A DNA stretch of 6,025 nt, from the NCBI GenBank assembly GCA_040255925.1, contig JBDZVX010000142.1, positions 1 through 6,025 of the forward strand, read 5' to 3'. The DNA comes from Nitrolancea sp040255925 (GTDB lineage Bacteria > Chloroflexota > Chloroflexia > Thermomicrobiales > Thermomicrobiaceae). Positions 1-5,818 of the stretch are shown here, in pieces. The notes beneath the pieces are model-generated. The model saw only the letters and a list, made by a program, of their open reading frames with translations, had not been told where the DNA came from and did not search any database. Each line of letters opens with the position of its first letter. Within the stretch, counting starts at the first letter, position 1. A program made the translations under genes and the position numbers.

Positions 1-17
1 GCTATTATGGTGAATCA

Positions 18-98
18 AAGAGGGGTGCTGGCCCCCTCTTCTCCTAACTCCTCCCCCTTTTCCCTCTGGCGGCGCGGTCTGCCCACGGGCCGCGTCGC
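18..98 (+). repeat. Two-hairpin repeat element, left copy (inverted relative to right copy)
   Basis: The first hairpin is at 18-40: an 8-bp perfect stem (AAGAGGGG/CCCCTCTT) with the 7-nt loop TGCTGGC. A pyrimidine-rich linker of 30 nt (39-68) follows. The second hairpin is at 69-98: an 11-pair stem with two G-T wobbles and the 8-nt loop TGCCCACG. The same order, loops and linker length recur at the other end of the window in reverse orientation. On the minus strand the first hairpin is followed by TTTGATT, so it could also act as a terminator for leftward transcripts. No ORF here looks protein-like. The function is unknown; candidates are a dispersed structured repeat, a bidirectional terminator or a small structured RNA. 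Confidence 0.6.
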
Positions 99-119
99 TG
101 TCTTTCTACTCGCCACACC

Positions 120-150
120 GTTCGGCCCCTGACACCGTCAGTGGCCGAAC
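120..150 (-). terminator. Long perfect-arm hairpin downstream of the DUF3105 gene
   Basis: This is a 31-bp dyad. The outer arms GTTCGGCC/GGCCGAAC (8 bp) and inner arms CTGAC/GTCAG (5 bp) are separated by a single C/T mismatch (128/142) and close on a 3-nt loop (134-136). It begins about 45 nt after the DUF3105 stop codon on the minus strand, where an intrinsic terminator is expected. No clear T-run follows on either strand, so it may instead act as a 3'-end stabiliser, a Rho-assisted stop or a DNA-binding dyad. Confidence 0.45.
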
Positions 151-195
151 CGCTTTCAGAGCCTCGGATGCACGCTTGACTGGAACCGCTGTCTC

Positions 196-831
196 CTATT
201 CCGTCGCTGAAGTGCCACCGGTGCATGGGGCACCCGGTTCAGGCGTTTGCGGACCCCCGCGGAAGTAGCGGACGAACTGATCGAGCCGAGGATCGCTTGC
301 CGAATCGAGTTTGAGTTGGTTGCTCCATGCGCTAGCCACGACTGGCGACGGCAGATTGGGGTAGGGGCTCACCAGCACGTAGCTTTGCTCGGCTTGTTTC
401 CGGAGGATATCCACCTGATCGGCCGGGAGATTGGGTTGATAGGTGATCCAGACTGCGCCATGTTCCATCGAATGCACCCCGTGTACATTTCCGACCGGCT
501 TGTCATAAACTCCACAGTTCTGCCAGACCGGCGAATGGGCCCCGCCGACGGGTGGTGACTGAGGGTAGGTTACTGGCAGTTCGGTGTGATCCCGAGAAAG
601 TGTTCCGAACGTCTGGACGCCTTCGGGCGGTGACGGATCGCCATCACTCTTTGCGCCCATTGTCACCTGTCCGGCGTTCTGAGTGCTTCCGGACTTCGGC
701 ATCGGCGCCAGGCTGCTCCCGCCACACGCACTCATGACGAGGATCAACGCCGATGCGAGTAAGCCGGAATACAGAAGCTGGTTCCATCGCTTCTTGGGAC
801 GTGCTCCCTGCTGGGAGTCACCGCTCTTCAT
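196..831 (-). CDS. DUF3105-domain lipoprotein
   Basis: This encodes an exported protein of 211 residues, probably lipid-anchored. The N-terminus has basic residues, then a hydrophobic stretch ending in VMSACGG, a lipobox-like site with the lipidated Cys at about residue 36. The rest matches the DUF3105 pattern: PPVGGAHSP (about 93-101), a nearby CGVYD, HSMEHGAVWITYQP (about 120-133), an SAW segment near 169 and a terminal PEPGAPC. The biochemical function of DUF3105 is not established; the conserved His and Glu residues are noticeable. The ATG at 831 is preferred because AGAGGAG lies a suitable distance upstream; an in-frame ATG at 888 would add 19 residues but has no evident ribosome site. 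The gene diverges from the GT39 gene and is followed by a strong hairpin. Family assignment is firm from the motifs, the role is unknown. Confidence 0.88.
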   Translation of the reverse strand: MKSGDSQQGARPKKRWNQLLYSGLLASALILVMSACGGSSLAPMPKSGSTQNAGQVTMGAKSDGDPSPPEGVQTFGTLSRDHTELPVTYPQSPPVGGAHSPVWQNCGVYDKPVGNVHGVHSMEHGAVWITYQPNLPADQVDILRKQAEQSYVLVSPYPNLPSPVVASAWSNQLKLDSASDPRLDQFVRYFRGGPQTPEPGAPCTGGTSATE

Positions 832-1270
832 TTCTCGCGCTCTCCTCTGTTCGTTGGTGGAATTCCTGGATCGCCGGGTCATCAGCATAGACCGGACTTA
901 TGACGCGCAGATCTGCTGGATTCGATCCGCATTGTTTCGGACACCTGGCCTGTCACTCGTTGAACCCCGGTCAAGGTATCCCGGTCTCCTGTTTCTCCCG
1001 CTGGAGGTGAAGCAGTGGCGGCCACACCTACAGCCAGTCGATGATAACACGCCAGGATCGAGATGGGGTGTCTAAAATCCCATGGATAGCTGCAACTTTT
1101 GACAGAGAATGACCGCGATCTGGATGTCAATGCGGCCAGTCGCGAGCATCCCGCCGGTCCGGGTTGCGCCCGGTACCAGCCTGTAATACTCCTGTTACAT
1201 CCGATACGTAGCCTGAATCAGGTTGGCACTGACTGAACAGCGGCAGGATTGTAGGAGTGAATCTGACGCT
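832..1270. other. Divergent intergenic region between the DUF3105 and GT39 genes
   Basis: About 440 bp with no convincing protein gene. It contains the DUF3105 ribosome site (just upstream of 831), the candidate promoter/palindrome at 884-916 and a strong Shine-Dalgarno match GGAGGTGA at 1003-1010. That match precedes a 9-codon GTG ORF (1015-1044, VAATPTASR). This ORF overlaps by ATGA a 23-codon ORF (1041-1112), which overlaps by ATGA a 25-codon ORF (1109-1186). None of these peptides resembles a known family. AGGAG at 1253-1257 serves the GT39 start. I could not pick a confident -35/-10 pair for the GT39 gene. Confidence 0.5.
884..916 (-). promoter_or_regulatory. Candidate promoter/operator of the DUF3105 gene
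   Basis: On the minus strand a TATGCT hexamer (889 to 884) lies about 52 nt before the chosen start. It is the same -10 hexamer seen in the two tandem promoters at 3789 and 4408. No TTGACA-like box sits 17 nt upstream. That position is instead filled by a perfect 10-bp palindrome, GCAGATCTGC (907-916), which could be a regulator site. Both elements are short, so chance is possible. Confidence 0.28.
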
Positions 1271-3406
1271 ATGCAGTTCAAGGGTTTCAGTCAGCGGCCG
1301 GTGGCCGTTCCCGCGGTTGCTCGTGCCACGTTCATGGCCATCCCTTGGCCGAGGATCGCACTGACGGGTATTCTGCTGGTCGCCGCATTCATGGATCTTT
1401 TCCGGTTGACCAGGGAAGGCTACGGCAATCTCTACTATGCCGCGACCGTTCAGAGCATGCTCGGCAGTTTGCACAATTTCCTGTACGCCTCGTTCGACCC
1501 TGGCGGGTTTGTCTCGGTGGACGAGCCGCCGCTCGGGTTCTGGATTCAGGCCGCCAATGCGGTACTCTTCGGCTTTAACGGCCTCAGCCTGCTCCTCCCG
1601 CAGGCGATCGCGGGTGTCCTCTCGGTGGTGGTCCTCCACCATCTGGTCCGTCGAGCATTCGGAACCACCGCTGGACTGCTGGCCGCGCTCACCCTGGCGC
1701 TGACACCGATCAGCGTGGTGACGAACCGCAACAACACGATGGACAGCTTGCTCGTTTTGACGGCGTTGCTAACCGGGTGGGTGGTCATCCGTGCCGTCGA
1801 AACCGGTCGCTTGCGTTGGCTCTTGCTCGGTGCCGTCGTGCTTGGGATTGGCTTCAATATCAAGATGCTGGAGGCGTACTTGGTCCTTCCGGCATTCTGG
1901 CTGCTGTATCTGCTCGCTACCCGCTTGCCCTGGCGCAGGAGACTTACCAACCTGGGGCTGGCAACGGTGGTGCTGATTGCCGTTTCGCTCTCATGGGCGC
2001 TGGCGGTCGATCTGACTCCGCCGAGCCAGCGGCCGTTCGTCGGGTCGAGCACCGATAACTCCGTGTTGGAGCGCATCGTTGGGCACAACGGGCTCGATCG
2101 CTTGCTTCCCAAGCGCGTCCTCTATGGGCGGCACGGGGAATTGTCCGGGCCGGTTGATCGTACCGCGCGGACCAAGGTCTCGACCGGCGAGGCAGCAGGG
2201 ACGCGGGACGGCACCTCGGACGGCTCGGTGGCTAGTCCGTTCATTAGCGGATTCCCCGGGCGGAGCCAGCCTGGCCCGCTCCGCCTGTTCTCCCGGCAGC
2301 TCGCCGGGCAGATTAGCTGGCTGCTGCCGGTTGCGCTAGTAGGTTTGATTTTGGCCGCATACCGGTCGGGGTTCCGGCGCGTTTGGAGCCGCCGCCAGCA
2401 AGCGGTCCTGCTTTGGGGAGCCTGGCTCGTTACCCAGGCCGCCTTTTTCAGCGTCGCCAGTCAATTCCAGCCGTACGCCATGGTGATGATGGCGCCGGCC
2501 GTCGCGGCGTTGGTGGGCATCGGTTCCGTGGAGCTTTGGCGGGCGTACCAGCGTCCGGCGTGGACCGGCTGGCTGCTGCCGGCTTCACTGGTTGGCTGTA
2601 TCGCGGTCGCGACCTACATCCTGGTTCCATTCCCGAATTGGAACCGGCGGTTGCTTCCCGTCGTCCTTGTCGTTGGAATTCTGGCTGTGGTTGTGCTGGT
2701 CGTGACCCGGTTCCGCGGACGGTATCCTGCTCCCCTGCTATATCCGGCAGTGTTGGCGGGCCTGCTCGCGGTGCTGGTCGGCCCAACGGCCTGGACGGCA
2801 ACGACGGTCTGGAACGGAAATGGCAGCCGCCCCTACGCCGGGCCAGAGATGCCCCGCAGCCGGGTTTCGGCAAGCCTCGCCCAGTACGAGGGGTTCAACG
2901 GCGGGGCCGCGCCAACCCGCTTCGATGCGACCGAACCGGTGGTCGATCACCGGTTGGTGAACTACCTGCTCGGTCATTGGGATACCGAGCGCTACCTGGT
3001 TGCTACACTCAATGCCAATGTATCTGCCCCGATTATCCTGGAGACGGGCGCGCCGGTCATCACGCTCGGTGGCTTCCTGGGGACTGATCCGATTCTGACC
3101 TCCAGCCAGCTTGCGCCGCTCGTCGCCAGTGGCGGCATTCGGTTCTTCCTTTTGCCTGAACTGCCGGGCGAACAAAGACGAAGCGATGGAGCGGTGAGAG
3201 CCGGACAACAGGGCGACAACGTCGCGTGGGTGAACGCGCATTGCGAGCCGGTGCCGGCGGATCTCTGGCAGACAACCCCATCCGTGCAGGCCCATGACCG
3301 GGCTGACGGCGCGGAGCAGCGACTTGGCGGGTTTGGGGGCAGGCAGCAGTTGTTTGACTGTTCGACTGCTGGGAGGCCGGCGATTGTCACGGAAGCGGTT
3401 GGGTAA
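1271..3406 (+). CDS. GT39-family membrane glycosyltransferase, YkcA/YkcB type (ArnT/PMT superfamily)
   Basis: This is a polytopic membrane enzyme of 711 residues. Such enzymes transfer a sugar from a polyprenyl-phosphate donor to an acceptor outside the membrane; donor and acceptor here are unknown. The first extracytoplasmic loop after TM1 (about 27-43) holds YYAATVQSM and SVDEPPLGFW (about 82-91), the region carrying the catalytic Asp in this fold. Family blocks NRNNTMD (about 152-158) and VDLTPPSQRPFVGSS (about 246-260) follow, then many hydrophobic helices. From about 559 a soluble C-terminal domain carries PVITLGGFLGTDPILT, GGIRFFLLP and a closing Cys/Trp/FDC pattern, typical of the YkcA/B C-terminal domain. 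The ATG at 1271 is chosen because AGGAG lies 13 nt upstream; a TTG at 1223 would add 16 residues but lacks a ribosome site. Length and both domains look intact. Many relatives sit beside a GT2 or GtrA gene, absent here except for a possible remnant downstream. Confidence 0.9.
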   Translation: MQFKGFSQRPVAVPAVARATFMAIPWPRIALTGILLVAAFMDLFRLTREGYGNLYYAATVQSMLGSLHNFLYASFDPGGFVSVDEPPLGFWIQAANAVLFGFNGLSLLLPQAIAGVLSVVVLHHLVRRAFGTTAGLLAALTLALTPISVVTNRNNTMDSLLVLTALLTGWVVIRAVETGRLRWLLLGAVVLGIGFNIKMLEAYLVLPAFWLLYLLATRLPWRRRLTNLGLATVVLIAVSLSWALAVDLTPPSQRPFVGSSTDNSVLERIVGHNGLDRLLPKRVLYGRHGELSGPVDRTARTKVSTGEAAGTRDGTSDGSVASPFISGFPGRSQPGPLRLFSRQLAGQISWLLPVALVGLILAAYRSGFRRVWSRRQQAVLLWGAWLVTQAAFFSVASQFQPYAMVMMAPAVAALVGIGSVELWRAYQRPAWTGWLLPASLVGCIAVATYILVPFPNWNRRLLPVVLVVGILAVVVLVVTRFRGRYPAPLLYPAVLAGLLAVLVGPTAWTATTVWNGNGSRPYAGPEMPRSRVSASLAQYEGFNGGAAPTRFDATEPVVDHRLVNYLLGHWDTERYLVATLNANVSAPIILETGAPVITLGGFLGTDPILTSSQLAPLVASGGIRFFLLPELPGEQRRSDGAVRAGQQGDNVAWVNAHCEPVPADLWQTTPSVQAHDRADGAEQRLGGFGGRQQLFDCSTAGRPAIVTEAVG

Positions 3407-3518
3407 ATGGTGGAGTTGAACGCAACGCTTTTTGTCCCGGGTGAACTTCACGCTGAACGTGGCTATTTACTCGCGAGACCGGAGCGCAACTGGCTTGCCC
3501 TCCCGGACTGGTTCCTGA

Positions 3519-3779
3519 ATGCTAATCTTCTTCAACGGGATGGCCATCATTACGCTGGTGATCAAGGAGGCTATCTTTGCGCTGGCTCTCCTCCGGCTGC
3601 CATCCCTGGCGGCGGGCGCGCTCGGCGTCCTGGTGGCCGCGCCGTTTAGCTACCTGGTGATTCACCGCCTCTCGATGCTGCGCTGGCGGATAACGAGTGC
3701 TAAAACGGGGTCTGATGGTCTTCAGGCAAACTATTGGCCTGGAATGATTCTTTTCTTTATTTGTGTTGACTCCAGTTAA
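3519..3779 (+). CDS. Small membrane ORF, probably the remnant of a broken (possibly GtrA-like) gene
   Basis: The first 57 or so of 86 residues contain two hydrophobic helices (starting MAIITLVIKE and PSLAAGALGV) and end in a basic VIHRLSMLRWR, like the last two helices of a GtrA-type flippase. Third positions are GC-rich up to about 3690, then the bias disappears. The last 25 codons look non-coding and run over the next promoter's -35 box. There is no ribosome site before 3519 and a same-frame TGA immediately precedes the ATG (3516-3518). Upstream in that frame, 3420-3515 reads RFLSRVNFTLNVAIYS, vaguely like the GtrA first helix, and the neighbouring frame is open from 3407. This fits a decayed gene following the GT39 gene. 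GtrA identity is a guess; a genuine small protein is possible. Confidence 0.33.
   Translation: MLIFFNGMAIITLVIKEAIFALALLRLPSLAAGALGVLVAAPFSYLVIHRLSMLRWRITSAKTGSDGLQANYWPGMILFFICVDSS
3721..3763 (+). terminator. Intrinsic-terminator-like hairpin with T-rich tail
   Basis: CAGGC (3723-3727) pairs with GCCTG (3737-3741). TT/AA extends the stem across a one-base bulge, and the loop is 9 nt. The T-rich stretch 3745-3763 follows directly. It would end transcripts from the GT39 gene and its downstream remnant just before the next promoter. The stem is short, so strength is uncertain; the T-rich tract may also serve as an upstream promoter element. Confidence 0.4.
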
Positions 3780-3794
3780 AACGTTCCGTATGCT
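3766..3794 (+). promoter_or_regulatory. Sigma70-type promoter of the first small membrane-protein gene
   Basis: TTGACT (3766-3771), a 17-nt spacer and TATGCT (3789-3794), with T-rich DNA just upstream of the -35. The arrangement recurs at 4385-4413, again with a 17-nt spacer and the shared core TCCGTATGCTA. The -10 box lies 60 nt before the ATG at 3855. Conservation between two otherwise diverged copies argues that it is functional. Confidence 0.7.
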
Positions 3795-3854
3795 AGGAAC
3801 ACCGCCGAAGCCGCTCGGACCGGGTCGAAGCAAACCGGAAGGGGATGAACGGAA

Positions 3855-4289
3855 ATGCCTGTCACTGACCGTGGCCGGGGTCGGACGAGACATCGTGATC
3901 CTGATTTGCAAGAAGAGTTTGAACACCATCTTGACACGTTACGCGATCTCGGCCCGGCCTACACCGATACCGTCGCGGAGTCGCTGGCCGAGCGGGTTGA
4001 CCGCTTAATCGATCAGAGGATAGAGGAACGCCTGCCGCGAAAGGCAGGCAGACGGCAGTGGCCCATCTCGCGACATAATGTTGCGACCGTTGCCGCTATT
4101 CTGCTGCTCGGCGTCCCACTGGCGCTGGTGGCCGGTCACGAGGGCGGCCCAGTTGGAGTGATGGCGGTTGCATTCGCGGTAACCATCGTCCTTAGTCTGG
4201 ACGAATGGAAAAGCCAACTCGGCCGGTGGGGGATATTCGCTGCGTGGCTCCTGATTTCGCTTGCTATAGTCGTCATTTCCGGCATTTAG
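3855..4289 (+). CDS. Small membrane protein with N-terminal helical domain, paralogue A
   Basis: 144 residues of unknown function. Residues 1-18 are basic and polar. Residues about 20-60 form a charged, probably amphipathic cytosolic helix with the block LRDLGPAYTDTVAES...RVDRLIDQRIEERL. Three hydrophobic segments follow: about 76-93, 98-114 and 125-142. The next gene downstream is a clear paralogue sharing the helical block and the first two membrane segments but lacking the third. The helical block recalls N-terminal regions of uncharacterised small membrane proteins in actinobacteria and Chloroflexota (from memory, low certainty). The ATG at 3855 is supported by GGAAGGGG at 3837-3844 and by leader spacing matching the paralogue. 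The gene has its own promoter at 3766-3794, so it is not simply co-transcribed with the GT39 gene. Confidence 0.8.
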   Translation: MPVTDRGRGRTRHRDPDLQEEFEHHLDTLRDLGPAYTDTVAESLAERVDRLIDQRIEERLPRKAGRRQWPISRHNVATVAAILLLGVPLALVAGHEGGPVGVMAVAFAVTIVLSLDEWKSQLGRWGIFAAWLLISLAIVVISGI

Positions 4290-4331
4290 CCCTCGATCTT
4301 ACCGTCCGTATCGTTTCTGGTAACCGGCGCT

Positions 4332-4384
4332 TCAACTTTTAATATTCTCGCTTTGAAGTTGATGAGACCCTCTGAGGTCAGGTG
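4332..4384. promoter_or_regulatory. AT-rich inverted repeat and small dyad before promoter B
   Basis: Between paralogue A and promoter B, TCAACTT (4332-4338) and AAGTTGA (4356-4362) form a perfect 7-bp inverted repeat around an AT-rich 17-nt centre. The 9-bp dyad CCTCTGAGG (4369-4377) sits 7 bp before the -35 box. The first could be a weak terminator for paralogue A and the second an operator, but both are short and have no matching element in front of promoter A. Confidence 0.25.
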
Positions 4385-4413
4385 TTGACGGAGTTGGCCG
4401 GTGTCCGTATGCT
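4385..4413 (+). promoter_or_regulatory. Sigma70-type promoter of the second small membrane-protein gene
   Basis: TTGACG (4385-4390), a 17-nt spacer and TATGCT (4408-4413), preceded by the same TCCG as in the first promoter. The -10 box ends 55 nt before the ATG at 4469, close to the 60 nt in paralogue A, but 108 nt before the TTG at 4522. This supports ATG 4469 as the ancestral start. Confidence 0.7.
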
Positions 4414-4468
4414 AATGGCACCGGTACGAACTATCGACGATGCTTTGACCGGAGGAAAGAGATCGAAG

Positions 4469-4525
4469 ATGAGCGTCAAAGATCAGGACCGGAGCCACGT
4501 CAAGGTGGCTCCGGTCCGGAATTGA
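4469..4525 (+). CDS. 18-codon leader ORF: frameshifted N-terminus of paralogue B
   Basis: The ORF reads MSVKDQDRSHVKVAPVRN and stops at TGA 4523-4525, which overlaps the TTG start at 4522. GGAGGA (4451-4456) gives it a ribosome site. Its start matches that of paralogue A: ACCGGA lies exactly 21 nt before the ATG end-to-start in both copies, and MSVKDQDR aligns with MPVTDRGR. The conserved frame resumes at GPELKAEF, one frame away. It is therefore either the displaced beginning of paralogue B, a true leader peptide coupled to the TTG start, or the result of a sequencing indel. Confidence 0.5.
   Translation: MSVKDQDRSHVKVAPVRN
4486..4517 (+). promoter_or_regulatory. Perfect 13-bp hairpin inside the leader of paralogue B
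   Basis: GGACCGGAGCCAC (4486-4498) and GTGGCTCCGGTCC (4505-4517) are perfect reverse complements around the 6-nt loop GTCAAG. The hairpin ends 4 nt before the TTG at 4522 and lies within the 18-codon leader ORF. There is no T-tract, so it is not a standard terminator. In mRNA it would hinder direct initiation at TTG unless ribosomes reading the leader opened it. It also coincides with the place where the frame shifts relative to paralogue A. Confidence 0.6.
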
Positions 4526-4827
4526 AAGCAGAGTTTGACGCGCACCTCGGTGCGTTACGTGACCTCGGCCCGGCCTACACCGATACGGTCGCGGATTCAT
4601 TCCTGGCACGGGTCGATACCCTTATCGACCAGAAGATCGAGGCCCGGATGAGAAACCAGCCAGCCGTGCGGCCGAAACGAGCAAGTGGGCAGGCTAGCCC
4701 GTGGCCGATGGTCGCGATCCTGGCACTTGGCATCCCCTTGACCGCAGTCGCAGGTGAAGTTGGTGGTGCTTGGGGTGTGATTGCGGTCTGGGTCGCGCTG
4801 GACTACATCCTCATTAACCGCCGCTGA
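4522..4827 (+). CDS. Small membrane protein with N-terminal helical domain, paralogue B
   Basis: 101 residues from TTG 4522, function unknown. Residues 2-42 hold the charged helical block shared with paralogue A (FDAHLGALRDLGPAYTD; RVDTLIDQKIEARM). A polar linker and two hydrophobic segments (about 62-77 and 83-98) follow, ending in INRR; the third membrane segment of paralogue A is missing. The TTG aligns with Leu18 of paralogue A and has no good ribosome site, so it is probably not the original start. The ancestral ATG at 4469 is out of frame because of an indel within the 4486-4517 hairpin region. All the conserved part survives from TTG onward, so the gene may still work through coupling from the leader ORF. 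It converges with the PAP2 gene, 2 bp between stop codons. Confidence 0.72.
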   Translation: MKAEFDAHLGALRDLGPAYTDTVADSFLARVDTLIDQKIEARMRNQPAVRPKRASGQASPWPMVAILALGIPLTAVAGEVGGAWGVIAVWVALDYILINRR

Positions 4828-4829
4828 CA

Positions 4830-5771
4830 CTAATCGGCCGATGGGACTGAGACGAGCCGCTTCTCTCGCTCGTGAACCTGCGACTGGCGAGCGGACCAGA
4901 CGCTGGCCAGTTTCCACCCCACTAGCGCGGCGGCGATCCCGACAAGTGCGTCCGTGAAATAGTGCTCTCCCAGAAAGAGAACCGAAAACAGCATCGCTCC
5001 CGCGTAGAGGAGCCCGAGGATCCGCCAGTGGCTGCCGGTCCGCCACGCTGTGACCGCGATTAACGCTGTCAGCGCCATATGCAGTGAGGGCATAGCTGCT
5101 ACCGGGTTTGAATCGGCGATCGCGGACCCTTGCTGATAGGCGACAGGGCCGAGGTAGCGACCGGCTTCGTCCGTCAAGCGCATAACGTGGGGCAAGTAGC
5201 CGAGTTTCCCGGCAAGCCATGGGGGGGCGGTCGGTAGGAGGAAGTGGAGGATCAGGCTCACGAAACAGGTGGCCAGGAATGCAATCACGTAGCGCTTGAA
5301 GCGTTCCGGTTTCCGCCGCCAGAGCGCCAGCGCCACTCCATGTGGGGCCAGGAAGTACGACGCGTACATCCCCGCGGCGAAGAGGATGAGCCAGGGCGAC
5401 GTCGCGAAATGCTGCTGCAACCAGACTGTCGGGACGATTCCCATGAAGAGCGACTGGTCAGCATGGATCACGTAGTCGAACCGAGTTGGGATTCCCGTCT
5501 TGTCGGCGAGATCTCGCAGATGAATGAACAAGATGAAGCCGAGAATATAGATCGTCCAGATCCGGAAGCTCCGGTCTCCCGGCTGGAGCAGGTACATCGC
5601 GATTAAGGTAACCGAGATGATCATCGCGGACGCGAGCACGGAAGTGGAGGACTGGGCGCTCTCGAATGTAAGCGTCGCGGCCGCCGTGATGAGAAGCACG
5701 GCGTGGAGGATTGCGATCCAGATTCGCTTGACGTTGGATCGGGCCGCGGTTCGTTCCGCTCGATGAGCCAC
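4830..5771 (-). CDS. PAP2-superfamily membrane phosphatase/phosphotransferase (AUR1/inositol-phosphotransferase-like)
   Basis: 313 residues, with about eight hydrophobic helices. Active-site motifs are visible in order: PTAPPW (about 180-185), MPSLHM with His231, and GEHYFTD with His270 and Asp274, the acid-phosphatase histidines that form and support a phospho-enzyme facing outside. The layout resembles the PAP2_3 subgroup, which includes AUR1-type inositol phosphorylceramide synthases and bacterial lipid phosphatases or head-group transferases. The substrate cannot be read from sequence; a lipid pyrophosphate or phospholipid head group is likely. The GTG at 5771 is the only good start after an in-frame TAA seven codons upstream; the ribosome site (GGCGGTG, 4 nt before) is weak. 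Next to the GT39 gene, a role in polyprenyl-phosphate recycling is conceivable but unproven. Confidence 0.85.
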   Translation of the reverse strand: MAHRAERTAARSNVKRIWIAILHAVLLITAAATLTFESAQSSTSVLASAMIISVTLIAMYLLQPGDRSFRIWTIYILGFILFIHLRDLADKTGIPTRFDYVIHADQSLFMGIVPTVWLQQHFATSPWLILFAAGMYASYFLAPHGVALALWRRKPERFKRYVIAFLATCFVSLILHFLLPTAPPWLAGKLGYLPHVMRLTDEAGRYLGPVAYQQGSAIADSNPVAAMPSLHMALTALIAVTAWRTGSHWRILGLLYAGAMLFSVLFLGEHYFTDALVGIAAALVGWKLASVWSARQSQVHEREKRLVSVPSAD

Positions 5772-5812
5772 GCACCACCGCCTTCCCTCTTATGCGTAAC
5801 GACCGGAATCCT

Positions 5813-5818
5813 ACTATA
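5813..5818 (-). promoter_or_regulatory. Candidate -10 box of the PAP2 gene
   Basis: On the minus strand TATAGT (5818 to 5813) matches the -10 consensus at five of six bases and lies 41 nt before the GTG start. No good -35 box is found at the usual spacing. The stretch from here to the right-hand repeat (about 5819-5943) shows nothing else recognisable. Confidence 0.3.

Noticed and set aside
882..1130. Minus-strand ORF of 82 codons upstream of the DUF3105 gene
   Set aside because: Low-complexity Ser/Arg-rich composition, no ribosome site, no recognisable domain; it lies in the divergent promoter region.
3407..3649. Plus-strand ORF of 80 codons abutting the GT39 stop
   Set aside because: Its second half is the shifted-frame reading of the membrane-helix coding stretch (GGGRARRPGGRAV), and there is no ribosome site. 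It is kept only as part of the broken-gene hypothesis.
4478..4517. Programmed -1 ribosomal frameshift at the AAA codon (4478-4480) 5 nt before the hairpin
   Set aside because: Geometry is suggestive, and a -1 shift would join the leader to the conserved frame. But no X-XXY-YYZ slippery heptamer is present, and similarity to paralogue A continues a few codons past this point.
4597..5220. Minus-strand ORF of 207 codons across paralogue B and the PAP2 gene
   Set aside because: An antisense/out-of-frame shadow of two genes with clear motifs; arginine-rich composition typical of GC-rich shadows.
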